From positions 4,216,001-4,280,000 of the forward strand of contig CP114179.1 in NCBI GenBank assembly GCA_039555135.1: 64,000 nucleotides of DNA, read 5' to 3'. Shown here in pieces: positions 23,366-33,709 of the stretch. The notes beneath the pieces are model-generated. The model was not told the DNA's origin. It saw only the letters and a program-made list of their open reading frames with translations, and did not search any database. The DNA comes from Phycisphaeraceae bacterium D3-23. Its GTDB lineage: Bacteria > Planctomycetota > Phycisphaerae > Phycisphaerales > Phycisphaeraceae. Every line of letters starts with the position of its first letter. Position 1 is the stretch's first letter. Made by a program: the position numbers and the translations under genes.

Positions 23366-25522
23366 CTACTCCGCCTCCGGCCCGCCCGGCCACCAGCCGG
23401 CCTCTAATCGCCAGCGGTTGACCTGCACCCACTGCCGCATCACCTCGAACTGGAACGACTGCGCGCCCGGGTCGCCCCAGAGCCAGAGGTCGAGGTCCGG
23501 GTCGGGCACCAGCCGGCTGAACACGTGCCACCAGCGCTGCGTGACGAACAGGTCGTACAGGTCGAGCTGTGTATCACCTGCGCCGGCGGGGTTGTCGAAC
23601 AGGTAGTACAGCGCCGCCGGCCTATGCATATGCAGCAGACACATCAGCACCGTCGAGGTTGGCAGCCGATCGTCTTCGAGCATCGCCTCGGCCTCGGGGA
23701 TGAAGTCATCACCCAGGTCGCCGCGCATCCACAGCGCGAGCTTCAGCAGCGCGATCTGCTCGTAGCGGTCCTCGTGGTCGGGCGCGGTCTCGGCGATGTC
23801 GAGGAGGGTGGTGAGCGCGTCGACAGGTTTGAGGCCGAGGTCGGCGAGTTGGGCGTCTGTCATCGCGCGGAGTTCTTCGGCCGAGAGGTCGTTTGTTGAT
23901 TCGGTTGCGAGCCCCTCGATCAGTACGGGGGTGGACTTCGTCATGCCGGCAAGGATCGCGGCGGCGAGCACCGCCTCGGTTTGTCGCGAGCGAAGCGACT
24001 CGTTGATGAAGCCGAGGGTGTCTGCACTCTCTGCTGCGGCATACACCGCGAGGTCGCGGGCGGGCGAGGTGTAGGCCGCAAAAACATCACGATAGAGGGT
24101 GGGAGACTCATCACTTTTGAGTAGGCCGCCTGCGAGGCGGGCGATTGTTGGCCAATTAGGGTCAACTTCAAACATGTCAACGCGTTGGCCGATGTATGCG
24201 TGATGCAGTAAGCCTTCAAGGTATGCGAGTAGCCGCTGCTCAAAGTAAGGAGCTTCCAGGTCGTCAGGTGGGAAGATACGCCCAGAAACCCATCGGCCAG
24301 CAAAGTGCAGGTGTGGCTGTGCTGCGGTGGCGCTGGGGCGAACGAGGTAGGGTTCGATCGCGGTAAACTCTCCGTTGTCATAGTCACGCGAGACGAGGAT
24401 CGCTCGCCATAACGCGACTTCATCTGCTTCCGGGCCGGCATCGACGATCGCCTTGATCGCGACGTCTTCCTGTTGCACACCGGCGAACTGCCTGCGGCGC
24501 TGGCACAAGGCAAGGGTGCCGGCGGCTCGATAGCCGTCGGTCTCCATCGCATCGAACGCCGGGAGCAGGTGGTCGGGGTTGGTCTTCACGACGGCCCACA
24601 GCATTGCCTCGGCGATGGTCGGCTTGACGCTGCGCCAGTCGGCGCTGAAACCCGAGAGGGGGTTGATTAGGCCCAGCGTGATCCAGGCGCGGCGGGCGAG
24701 GGTTTCGTTTTCGTCGGTGGTGAGCGTGATGAGGACTTGCTCGTAGGGGACCGGGTCGTCGGCGAGCATCGCGTAGCCGGCGGCGACGTCGAGGGTTTTG
24801 CCGCGGACGGTGGGGTTGTCGCTCTGCGCGAGTCGCGCGAGGCCTGCGGCGAGGTCGGGGGCGTTGACGCGGTCGGGGAAGTCGCCCAGCAGGTTGGCGG
24901 CGCGGAGCTGGGACTGGGGCGCGGTGCTGTGCGAGAGCAGCACGGCCCAGCGCAGCCAGGCGTCGGCCGGGACCGACTCGCGCAGCCAGAGGAATTTGGC
25001 GTCGTAGAACTCGACGGCCTGGATGAACCGTCGATCGTCGGGGTCGTCGAGTACTCGGTGTAGCGAGTTGAGGACGATTTGGTTTTCGCCGACGCCGAGC
25101 TGCACGAGACGGTCGTAGACGACAAACTTCTGGGTGAAGTCGACGCGATCGATCAGGCTCCTGCCGGCACCGATCACGAGGATGGGGACCTGTTCATCGT
25201 TGTTGCGGTAGGACTGGCCCAGCGCCCAGAGCAGTTCGGTGGCGCGTTCGGGGGGGAGCGTATTGATCCGCCGGACGGCGGCTTTGCGTACGGACTGCTC
25301 ATCGGGCGCGTGGCTGTACACGTATTGCAGCCCGCTTTCGAACACCTGCGGGTCGGGGCTGTCGAGCTTCTGGAGCTGCTGGTGCCGGATGAGGCGCTGG
25401 CCGACGATGTAGGAGAGCGGGAGGGCGATGACGAACACGGCCGCGAGGGTGATCGCGTGGCGCACGAGGAGGGGGAGGCGTCGTTTGGGTTTTCGGCTGT
25501 TCGTGGTGTGGGTTGTGGCCAT
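23366..25522 (-). CDS. Membrane-anchored HEAT-repeat-like protein of unknown function
   Basis: A 718-residue protein I do not recognise. After a basic N-terminus (residues 10-20) there is one membrane helix (about 20-40, ITLAAVFVIALPLSYIVGQ). The rest is a long alpha-helical, Leu/Ala-rich region with irregular HEAT-like helix pairs (for example LLGDFPDRVNAPDLAAGLARLAQSDN), likely facing outward. The middle of the gene (about 24100-24500) is less GC-rich than its surroundings. I start at ATG 25522; the longer frame to 25624 would run through the enolase terminator. That terminator hairpin ends one base before this ATG, leaving no ribosome-binding site. It is downstream of eno in the same direction. 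Confidence 0.7.
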   Translation of the reverse strand: MATTHTTNSRKPKRRLPLLVRHAITLAAVFVIALPLSYIVGQRLIRHQQLQKLDSPDPQVFESGLQYVYSHAPDEQSVRKAAVRRINTLPPERATELLWALGQSYRNNDEQVPILVIGAGRSLIDRVDFTQKFVVYDRLVQLGVGENQIVLNSLHRVLDDPDDRRFIQAVEFYDAKFLWLRESVPADAWLRWAVLLSHSTAPQSQLRAANLLGDFPDRVNAPDLAAGLARLAQSDNPTVRGKTLDVAAGYAMLADDPVPYEQVLITLTTDENETLARRAWITLGLINPLSGFSADWRSVKPTIAEAMLWAVVKTNPDHLLPAFDAMETDGYRAAGTLALCQRRRQFAGVQQEDVAIKAIVDAGPEADEVALWRAILVSRDYDNGEFTAIEPYLVRPSATAAQPHLHFAGRWVSGRIFPPDDLEAPYFEQRLLAYLEGLLHHAYIGQRVDMFEVDPNWPTIARLAGGLLKSDESPTLYRDVFAAYTSPARDLAVYAAAESADTLGFINESLRSRQTEAVLAAAILAGMTKSTPVLIEGLATESTNDLSAEELRAMTDAQLADLGLKPVDALTTLLDIAETAPDHEDRYEQIALLKLALWMRGDLGDDFIPEAEAMLEDDRLPTSTVLMCLLHMHRPAALYYLFDNPAGAGDTQLDLYDLFVTQRWWHVFSRLVPDPDLDLWLWGDPGAQSFQFEVMRQWVQVNRWRLEAGWWPGGPEAE

Positions 25523-25523
25523 G

Positions 25524-25546
25524 AAAAAACCCCGCGGGTGCGGGGT
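25524..25546 (-). terminator. Terminator hairpin abutting the next start codon
   Basis: On the minus strand, CCCCGC-ACCC-GCGGGG followed by TTTTTTC and then the ATG of the HEAT-like gene. It is probably the terminator of enolase, 243 nt downstream of that stop. TACAAT (25547-25552, minus) lies directly before the stem and could instead start a transcript that begins in the hairpin. Confidence 0.75.
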
Positions 25547-25789
25547 ATTGTAAGGCACGGTTGTGTTCGGGATGCATGTTTTGAATAGCCGCGTTGCTAC
25601 GCAACACCGGGGCGGGACCGGCATCGTGTAGCGATGCGGCTATGGGGGAGGTCGCTGTATGCTGTCACGCGCAACGGTCAAGTTTCATCCGCACACAGCA
25701 GCCCTGCGGACAGGGCAGTTGTGTGGCACCCGATCGTTGGTATCGCTTGGTGGGTATCGCTCGCGGACTCGCTCCACCCACCCTACGAA

Positions 25790-27154
<1,365 letters not shown>

Positions 27155-27203
27155 TTAGCAGAATCGGGGTTTCATCGAAGCCCACCCATTGCATCGGTGG
27201 GGA

Positions 27204-27224
27204 CCCACGGATGCAATCCGTGGG
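27204..27224. repeat. Short palindrome, family B (CCCACGGA-5-TCCGTGGG)
   Basis: CCCACGGA-TGCAA-TCCGTGGG, preceded by a variant CCCA/TGGG palindrome at 27181-27201. The identical hairpin occurs at 61667-61687, and variants at 41428-41448 (where it forms the fbp terminator) and 56858-56878. Confidence 0.7.
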
Positions 27225-27235
27225 CTTCGCGCAGG

Positions 27236-27269
27236 AAAAAGCACGGGCACCTTGCGGTACCCGTGCTTG
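27236..27269 (-). terminator. Rho-independent terminator after rpmH
   Basis: On the minus strand, stem AGCACGGGTACC / GGTGCCCGTGCT (12 pairs including one mismatch-type wobble) with loop GCAA, followed by TTTTCC. Confidence 0.85.
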
Positions 27270-27297
27270 TGAAGGTCGTGGGTTTTGCGTGGCCGGC

Positions 27298-27447
27298 TTA
27301 GAAGCTGCGGCGCACCGTGACGGACCTGCCGACGCGGCGTTTGCGGTTGATGAGTTTGCGGCCGGCCTTGGAGCGCATCCGGGCGCGGAAGCCGAACTTG
27401 CGGGCACGCTTGATCAGGGAGCGGCGCTTGGGGTAATGGGTCGACAT
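27298..27447 (-). CDS. rpmH: Large ribosomal subunit protein L34
   Basis: A 49-residue, very basic protein of the 50S subunit, translated from the minus strand: it begins MSTHYPKRRSLIKRARKFG and continues with FRARMRSKAGRKLINRKRR, the L34 signature. It has a short C-terminal extension (VGRSVTVRRSF). AGGAA 9 nt upstream is the ribosome-binding site. The gene begins 44 nt after the stop of the propeller gene and ends in a good terminator. The usual neighbours rnpA, yidC and dnaA are not present, so it is an isolated rpmH. Confidence 0.95.
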   Translation of the reverse strand: MSTHYPKRRSLIKRARKFGFRARMRSKAGRKLINRKRRVGRSVTVRRSF

Positions 27448-27491
27448 GGCTTAGGTTCCTGTATCACACGGGGGCCGTCCGGGCCGCCGTT

Positions 27492-29882
27492 TTACTCTTC
27501 GATGCTGACGATCACCTGCCGGTAGGCGGTGTTCCCGCGGGCGTCGATGACGCGCAGAGCGACCACATGGTCGCCCGGGGAAAGATCGGAGATTGTAACG
27601 CTCCAGGGCTCGCTTGTCGAGTCGTAGATCAGGTCCGTGGGGAGGGAGGCGGCGTATTCATCGCTGCCGTCCAGGGCGTAGCCGATCGACCGGATGCCGG
27701 AGAGGGCGTCGCTGGCGGTGGCGGTGAGGGTGACGGTATCGCCCTGGACTTGGGCTTCGAGCTCGCCCAGGGCCGGGGGGGTGTTATCGACGAGGACGGC
27801 GTCGCTGACGCGTCGGCCGGTCATGGCCATATCGCCGGGGTTATCCAGCCGGTCGTCGGCGGTGACGCGGAGGGTGTACCAGCCGTCGGGGACGTGCTGG
27901 GTGGCCCACTCGTAGCTCGTGCCCGTGAGGTCCTGGGCCAGCGGGAGGTAGCGGTCGGCCCCGGCGGGCTTGATCTCAAGGTTGTAGACGACGCGGTCGC
28001 CGTTGTCGTCGGTGGCCTGCCAGTTGGCGGTGAGCTTGGGGTTGGGGTCGCTGCCGGGTGCGCCGGGGGCGGGGGTGGTGATGGTGAGTGCGGCGACCTG
28101 CGGGGGCATGTTGGGGGCGACGTAGGCGAGATCGACCTGGTCGACGACCGGGGTCGCGGTGCCCGTGCCGGTGAGGGTGAGCCGGTACTGGAGGTAGCGG
28201 GCCGGAGCGTTGTCGGCCTTGATCTCGCGGGGCTGGAGGGCGTGGGCGTCGGCGTCATGCTGGAGTGTGCCGGCGTTCTGCCACTGGGACCAGGCGGCGA
28301 GCTCGGGGTCGCCGACGTTGCCCGTTCGGGTCTCGACGCGGACGGCGCAGCCGGCGGGGATGTCGGCGGTGAGCTTGAGCGTGCCGAACATGCTGACCTG
28401 GCCGGCGTCGAGGATGTTGCTGGTGAATTGGCCCGACTCGGCGAGCTGGTCGCCCAGCAGGGTGAGCGAGGCGGGGGCCGCGCCGCCGACGAGGATGCCG
28501 CCTTCGGTGACGGCGAGCGCGGGGGCGAGTTGGCTGTCGAGGTCGGCGAGGACGGTGGTCTCGCGGAGGTCGGGGTCGATGCGGAAGACCTGGCCCTCGT
28601 TGCCGGTGGCGACGATGAGGTCGCCTTCGGGCGTGGGGGCGATGGCGAGGATCATGGCGGACTCGCGGAAGACCTCGCTGACGAAGCCCTGCGGGTCGAT
28701 GCGGTAGACGGCGTTGCCGGGCTTGTTGCCGCCCGAGGGCGCGGCGGGGCGGGCGCGGGAGGGGCGGTTGTCGGCGGCGGCGCCGGCGTTGTTGTTGCCG
28801 CCGCCTGCGTCGAGGCCGCCGCCGAGTTCGCCCGACTCGCGGGCGACGCGGAGGCGTTCGCGCAGGGCCTCACGCAGGCGGTCGTAGTCCTCGGGGGTGG
28901 GCTCGGCGGGCGCTTCTTCAACGGGCTCTGCTTCGGGCTCTTCTTCGGGCTGGGCTTGCGGGGCGGGCTCGGGTTCGGGCTGTGGCTCCGCCTCGGGCTC
29001 GGCGGGCTCCTCGGGTCGGCCGTTCTCCTGCGCGTTGGCGGCGGCGAGCCGGCCTGGCCGGGCCTGGTCGGCCGCGGCGGTGCCGGCGTAGACCGTGCCG
29101 TCGTCCATCACGACCAGCGCGCCGATCTCCGCCTCGGGGGCGTCGTAGAGGACGAAGGGTTCCCAAGTCGCTGAGTCGGCGTCGATCTCGGTCAGGCGGT
29201 AGACGAGCCCATCGGTATCCGTGCCGGCGTAGATCGCCCCGTCAGGCCCCATCGCGAGGGTGAGGATGTTGGATTGCGTCGCTTCGAGGATGACGCTGAT
29301 GGCTTCGCCCCGCGCGACGTTGCCGTTGGGGTCGTTCATCGTCATCAACACCTTGCCTTCGGGCCCGGTGGCCGCGAAGACCATCAGCCCGGCCGTGAGC
29401 GTGTCCCAGATGTATCGCACGCCTTCAAACTCGGCGATGGTCCGCAGATCGCCGTCGCCACCCAGCACCGCCAGCCGGCTGTTCTCGCCACTGATCGCCA
29501 CCATCAGTCCACCGTTGACTTCGTCGAGTGCAAAGACCTGCTCGTCGTCGCTCAGTTCTGCGACGACCTCAACCGTGTCGCCCTGCAACTTCAGGACTTT
29601 CGCCTCGGGCCCGACCGAGACATAGTTCGCGTTGCCGATCGTCACGATGTCGTGGATGTGCGTCACGCCCTCGGGCAGCCCGTCGATCGTGGTCGTCTGC
29701 GACGACAGCCGGATGTCGCCGAGATTGGTGACGACGGTGCCAAACGGGTCGCCGCCGGCGAAGTCGGCTTCGCTGGTGTGGGACCACTGCTGGGGCTGGA
29801 TCGCGAACGTGGCCGAGCAGACCGCCAGCGGGGCGAGCGCGGCGGCGAGGAGGAGGTGGGTTGTTTTGATGCGGTGTTTCAT
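27492..29882 (-). CDS. Secreted beta-propeller protein with Fn3/Ig-like C-terminus
   Basis: A 796-residue exported protein. Signal peptide at residues 1-28 (LLLAAALAPLAVCSATFA). The N-terminal part (about 35-280) and the segment after the linker (about 400-500) look like blades of a beta-propeller, with repeated motifs such as GPDGAIYAGTDTDGLVYRL and EGDLIVATGNEGQVFRIDP. Between them lies a low-complexity insert rich in Pro, Glu and Ala, then Gly and Asn (about 290-390). The C-terminus holds a discoidin-like region, a fibronectin type III-like domain and a final Ig-like domain ending GNTAYRQVIVSIEE. Function unknown; carbohydrate or cell-surface binding is plausible. I start at ATG 29882; the frame upstream crosses a repeat. 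Confidence 0.75.
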   Translation of the reverse strand: MKHRIKTTHLLLAAALAPLAVCSATFAIQPQQWSHTSEADFAGGDPFGTVVTNLGDIRLSSQTTTIDGLPEGVTHIHDIVTIGNANYVSVGPEAKVLKLQGDTVEVVAELSDDEQVFALDEVNGGLMVAISGENSRLAVLGGDGDLRTIAEFEGVRYIWDTLTAGLMVFAATGPEGKVLMTMNDPNGNVARGEAISVILEATQSNILTLAMGPDGAIYAGTDTDGLVYRLTEIDADSATWEPFVLYDAPEAEIGALVVMDDGTVYAGTAAADQARPGRLAAANAQENGRPEEPAEPEAEPQPEPEPAPQAQPEEEPEAEPVEEAPAEPTPEDYDRLREALRERLRVARESGELGGGLDAGGGNNNAGAAADNRPSRARPAAPSGGNKPGNAVYRIDPQGFVSEVFRESAMILAIAPTPEGDLIVATGNEGQVFRIDPDLRETTVLADLDSQLAPALAVTEGGILVGGAAPASLTLLGDQLAESGQFTSNILDAGQVSMFGTLKLTADIPAGCAVRVETRTGNVGDPELAAWSQWQNAGTLQHDADAHALQPREIKADNAPARYLQYRLTLTGTGTATPVVDQVDLAYVAPNMPPQVAALTITTPAPGAPGSDPNPKLTANWQATDDNGDRVVYNLEIKPAGADRYLPLAQDLTGTSYEWATQHVPDGWYTLRVTADDRLDNPGDMAMTGRRVSDAVLVDNTPPALGELEAQVQGDTVTLTATASDALSGIRSIGYALDGSDEYAASLPTDLIYDSTSEPWSVTISDLSPGDHVVALRVIDARGNTAYRQVIVSIEE

Positions 29883-29912
29883 GGCGGGGTTTCTGCCTCT
29901 CGTTTTCTTCCG

Positions 29913-30042
29913 GTAGGACAGGCATTCCGGCCTGTCACAGGCCGAAGGCCTGATGTCTTGGGTTGTTTGTTTCGGCTGCGCCGAATGACAGGCGGGACGT
30001 CTATCCCACCGTGGGTATAACAGGCAGGAACGCCTGTCCTGC
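29913..30042. repeat. Nested palindromic repeat, family A copy 3
   Basis: Ends in inverted GTAGGACAGGC / GCCTGTCCTGC arms and contains CAGGCC-GAA-GGCCTG and CGGC-TGC-GCCG as in copy 1, plus an extra partial arm (GACAGGCGGGAC). Slightly degenerate. It fills the gap between the S55 lipoprotein and propeller genes. Confidence 0.75.
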
Positions 30043-30049
30043 TTATGCG

Positions 30050-32017
30050 TCATCTTGCCCCAACTGGCTGCTTGACTTGCAGACGCACGTTCGCGCTGCC
30101 GACGATGACACGCTGCATCGGGATCGTTTCGGTATGGAACTGCTGGATCGGTTGGGTTTGCGTCGCGCCGGCCGAGAGGATCGCGGCGCGGCTGCCGGGG
30201 AGGGCGGGCATGTCGTTACCGTCGATCGAGACACCGGTCGTAACCGAGGGCACCGCGACGTAGATCGCGCGGGGCGAGAAGCCGTTGATCACCTTGAGCG
30301 CCGCGAGTAGGTCATCGACCGACTCGATGTCCGCAAGCCCCGGCTGCATCGCCAGGGCCAGCGGCGTGTACGTCGCGGCGTCGCCGAGGATGATCTGCAG
30401 GTCGCCATCACGCGCATCCTCGGGGACCTGGACCTGGATCGTGTGGTGGACCGGCTCTTGTTCCGGGGCCATGAGTTCGAGCGTGATGTTGACGGTGTCG
30501 CCCGGTGCGGCGCTGGTGCGGTCGGCCCGTGCGGAGAGGACCTCGTACCCATCGAGCCCGTAATCCATATCAACCGTGAGTTCGATGCCTTCGAGCGTGA
30601 CCTCTTCGAACGGGTTTTGCGTGACCGCGCCGACGAGTTGTGCGACCATGCCCGCCGCGGCGTTCGCGCCGCCACCGACCGCCTCGGTCTCAAGGTCGAT
30701 CGACCGGTCGCCGGAGAATGTCGCGACGCCGTTGACACGCACCGTGTGCTCCATCGGAGCGCCCTGGATCGTGGTGATGCTCTGTTGTACCACGGCCGCG
30801 GCGAGCTGGGCCGTCAGCGTCGGATGGTTCAAGACCTCGTAGTTGTACTCACGCGACGGCTGGCCCTCGATGTTGACCGTGACTTTGACAGGTGCGGTCT
30901 CGAAGTCGCGCTCGTCCGTGCCAGCCACCGCGGCCTGCTCGTCCTGCAGGATCGTGCCCGCGATGGCGAGCGTCCCGCCGCGCTTGTAGCTGATCGTGCG
31001 GAGCGAGACGATGAAGTGGACGTAGCCGGTCGCCATGGGGATGGCCGTGACCCCGACACCGTCCATCGCGTGGCCAAACGCGAGCACCGTGCCGTCGGGC
31101 AGGACATCGGTGACCGTGCCGATGCCCATGAGGTCGGCGTCGCCGGTGGCGAAGGGTGTGACGAGCGCCGAGCCGGGCTCAAGCTCGACGTCCTCGGTCT
31201 CGAACCCGCGCGGCGGCGTGCCGCCCAGCGCCTGCGGGTCGGCGGCGAAGGGCGCGATGCCCATCGGCGCAAGCGACGGCGCGAGCAGCGCCGCGATGTC
31301 GTTATTCGCGACCGACATCGGCACCATCATCCGCGACGCCAGCCCGCGCCCGTCGGGGCCGGCGGGCATCCGACGGGTCTGCCGTGCGCTCGCCGGGGTG
31401 ATGCCCTCATATAGATCGCGTGTCAGTTCGAGCTGCGTCATCTGGTGCGTGCCCAAGCCAAGCGTTGTGCCCGCTTCGACGAGTCCATCCATCAGCGCCA
31501 GCCCGCCGCCAGCCGGGGGCCGGTAGCTCATCTCCGGCCGGTCGTCTGCGTTCGCGCGCTGGCCGACCGCGCGCATGTGTTCGATGGGCTGGACGCCGAC
31601 GACGCACTCGTTCGTGCTGCCGTAGCCGAACGCGAACGCGCCGATGAGCTTGCCGCCCTCGCCGATCACGTGCTCTTCGCCGTCGTCGTCCCAGAGATAG
31701 ATCGGCGAGCCCGACATCCCCTGCACGGGGCCCGTCCGGATCATGCGCTCGTCGGTACAGCGCACCCAGATGACCGACATACCCGGCGTCTCGTTCGCGT
31801 TGATCGACACGACCTCGACGTTGAACGGCTCGATCTGTGTCCCGTGGAACACGGTCATCCCATAGCCCTTCATGCCGACGACGACCTCGGGCACGGTCAG
31901 GATCGGCTGGGGCTCGGCGGGCGGCCCGGCGGCCGCGCGGCAGGCGGGCAGCGCCACGAGCAGGCAAAGGATCATCGCAACAACAAGGCCCGGACGGCTG
32001 GGGGCAGGGTTCTTCAT
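30050..32017 (-). CDS. SpoIVB-like S55 peptidase-domain lipoprotein
   Basis: A 655-residue predicted lipoprotein: basic start, hydrophobic helix (about 10-25) and lipobox VALPAC with Cys26. A domain resembling SpoIVB peptidase S55 follows: VVVGMKGYGMTVFHGT, the Ser motif GMSGSPI (residues 100-106) and VVGVQPIEHM. The C-terminal half has Ig-like beta-rich segments ending VRLQVKQP. SpoIVB signals across the forespore membrane in Bacillus, but no sporulation genes are seen here, so it must do something else in the envelope. On the minus strand TTGTCA-17-TACGCT lies 6 nt before ATG 32017, giving a predicted leaderless mRNA. It is divergent from rnc. Confidence 0.82.
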   Translation of the reverse strand: MKNPAPSRPGLVVAMILCLLVALPACRAAAGPPAEPQPILTVPEVVVGMKGYGMTVFHGTQIEPFNVEVVSINANETPGMSVIWVRCTDERMIRTGPVQGMSGSPIYLWDDDGEEHVIGEGGKLIGAFAFGYGSTNECVVGVQPIEHMRAVGQRANADDRPEMSYRPPAGGGLALMDGLVEAGTTLGLGTHQMTQLELTRDLYEGITPASARQTRRMPAGPDGRGLASRMMVPMSVANNDIAALLAPSLAPMGIAPFAADPQALGGTPPRGFETEDVELEPGSALVTPFATGDADLMGIGTVTDVLPDGTVLAFGHAMDGVGVTAIPMATGYVHFIVSLRTISYKRGGTLAIAGTILQDEQAAVAGTDERDFETAPVKVTVNIEGQPSREYNYEVLNHPTLTAQLAAAVVQQSITTIQGAPMEHTVRVNGVATFSGDRSIDLETEAVGGGANAAAGMVAQLVGAVTQNPFEEVTLEGIELTVDMDYGLDGYEVLSARADRTSAAPGDTVNITLELMAPEQEPVHHTIQVQVPEDARDGDLQIILGDAATYTPLALAMQPGLADIESVDDLLAALKVINGFSPRAIYVAVPSVTTGVSIDGNDMPALPGSRAAILSAGATQTQPIQQFHTETIPMQRVIVGSANVRLQVKQPVGAR

Positions 32018-32023
32018 AAAAGC

Positions 32024-32052
32024 AGCGTATGTCGGCGGGAAATGATTGACAA
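32024..32052 (-). promoter_or_regulatory. Promoter of the S55 lipoprotein gene
   Basis: Minus strand: -35 TTGTCA (32052-32047), 17-nt spacer, -10 TACGCT (32029-32024), then 6 nt to the ATG. Its -35 overlaps that of the divergent rnc promoter. Confidence 0.6.
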
Positions 32053-32074
32053 CCACCCGCCCGACTTGGATACT
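32046..32074 (+). promoter_or_regulatory. Promoter of rnc
   Basis: -35 TTGACA (32046-32051), 17-nt spacer, -10 GATACT (32069-32074). Predicted leader of about 165 nt before rnc. It shares its -35 region with the divergent promoter at 32024-32052. Confidence 0.55.
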
Positions 32075-32244
32075 TAGGGGAGATAAACGCTGCCGCCGCG
32101 GTGGTTTGGGTCGACCGTTTGATTGACGGCCCGCCAGACCCCCGCCACGGCACCGATCCGAGCCCGGCGAACCGGGCCCGATCAGTCGGCGCACCCCCTG
32201 CGCCGATCGGGAATATCCAATCACCCCTTCCCGCCGGTGCCCTC

Positions 32245-33048
32245 ATGATTGAACAAGCCGCCGAAGTGCTCGGCTACCGTTTCAAAGACCCGTCGCTCCT
32301 TGAGGAAGCGCTCACCCACGCCTCCTCCGCCGGCTCGCGCCGCGACTCCAACGAACGCATGGAGTTCTTCGGCGACGCCATCCTCGGCAGCGTCGTCTGC
32401 GAATACCTCTACCACACCTTCCCCGACCTGATGGAAGGCGACCTCACCAAGATCAAGAGCGCCGTCGTCAGCCGACGCGTCTGCGCGATCATCAGCGAAG
32501 CCATCGACCTCTCGGGCATGCTCAACCTCGGCAAGGGTATGGCCGGCCGCAAGGGGCTTCCCAGCAGTGTCGCCGCGGCTGTACTCGAATCGGTCATCGC
32601 CGCGATCTACCTCGACGGTGGGCTCGAACCCACACGCGATTTCATCCTCGCGCAGCTCAAGCCCTACATTCACGAGGCCGCCGAGTCGGCGCACCAGCAC
32701 AACTTCAAGAGCGTGCTCCAGCAGATCGCGCAGAAGCACCTGCCCCACAACCCCAACTACGTCCTGCTCGACGAGAAGGGCCCGGACCACGCCAAGGCCT
32801 TCGAGGTCTGTGTGCAGCTCGACGGCCGAAACTTCGGCTCGGCTTGGGCGAACTCAAAGAAAGAGGCCGAGCAGCAGGCCGCGCTCAAGGCACTGCTCGA
32901 ACTCGATCTCGCGACGAAGCACCCGGACACCGAGCAGGTACTGATCGAGGAGGTCGACGAGGCCGAGGATTTCGCTCAGCGGCTGGTGGTGGAAGAGATT
33001 ATCGACGAGTTGGTCGAAGAGGACGAGGACGCAGGCGAAGTCGCATAA
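32245..33048 (+). CDS. rnc: Ribonuclease III
   Basis: Cleaves double-stranded RNA in rRNA maturation and mRNA decay. 267 residues. The catalytic domain (about 1-150) has the signature NERMEFFGDAILG with metal-binding Glu40 and Asp44, and the second acidic cluster in AAVLESVIAAIYLDGG. A double-stranded RNA-binding domain follows (about 153-222, with NSKKEAEQQAALKALL). The last 40 residues are a very acidic tail (EEVDEAEDFAQ, VEEDEDAGE) not found in E. coli RNase III. I start at ATG 32245; the open frame from 32101 lacks family similarity. A promoter lies at 32046-32074, so an unusually long leader is expected. Confidence 0.95.
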   Translation: MIEQAAEVLGYRFKDPSLLEEALTHASSAGSRRDSNERMEFFGDAILGSVVCEYLYHTFPDLMEGDLTKIKSAVVSRRVCAIISEAIDLSGMLNLGKGMAGRKGLPSSVAAAVLESVIAAIYLDGGLEPTRDFILAQLKPYIHEAAESAHQHNFKSVLQQIAQKHLPHNPNYVLLDEKGPDHAKAFEVCVQLDGRNFGSAWANSKKEAEQQAALKALLELDLATKHPDTEQVLIEEVDEAEDFAQRLVVEEIIDELVEEDEDAGEVA

Positions 33049-33181
33049 CAGCTTGCAGTGCGTTTAGCCGCCATCCAACCGGCGGCGGCTGGATCAGCCT
33101 GCATCATTGTCGCCCAATTCCGGCTCCCCATCCGAGGGGCAGGGAGTAAAGGCAATCCGACTACCATTGATGCAAACTGCT

Positions 33182-33430
33182 TTACCCGCGCAGCGCGGCC
33201 TCCGCCTCTGCCCAGTTCGCGTTGTCCTGCCCGACGGGTCGGCCTTTGGCGACCCAGATTTCGTGGGCCTTCGCGGCGATCTGATCGTGGGTCGGCGCGG
33301 CGGGCGTCTTGGGCGACTCAACGACGACCGGTTTGCTGAGGACGGGCGCGGGCTTGCGGCCCGCCGTCGCTTTGGGCTTGGGCTTCGCCGGTGCTTTGGC
33401 TTTTGATTTCGCGTTCCTTGATTTGCTCAT
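33182..33430 (-). CDS. DUF2934 family protein
   Basis: An 82-residue protein: a Lys/Ala/Pro-rich basic N-terminus (residues 1-35, with KSKAKAPAKPKPKATAGRK) followed by a DUF2934 motif (about 47-80, THDQIAAKAHEIWVAKGRPV then NWAEAEAAL). The basic segment could bind nucleic acid. The function of DUF2934 is unknown. AAGGAGCC 8 nt before the ATG is a strong ribosome-binding site and decides this start over the longer open frame. It stands alone between rnc and the VWA operon. Confidence 0.8.
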   Translation of the reverse strand: MSKSRNAKSKAKAPAKPKPKATAGRKPAPVLSKPVVVESPKTPAAPTHDQIAAKAHEIWVAKGRPVGQDNANWAEAEAALRG

Positions 33431-33709
33431 GGCAGGCTCCTTCCTTGAGAGTGGGGCGATGTGGTGTGAGCTCGGTCGCCAGGCGGCGGGTGCGAGCGTC
33501 TCCCCACTTGCCCCAGCATAACGGCAGCGTGTGAATACAAGGCGCATTTCTTCATCATAATTCCATGTGTTTTTTACAAGACACCCGATGGGTATTCTGG
33601 CGGCGCGGGCTTTGCCTGCATGGATTGCAGCCAATCCACCGCGTCAGCTAAGCTGCGGCGTGCGGCGAAGCCCGTGCCTTTGAGACGATCGCTATCTCTG
33701 CAAAACCCG

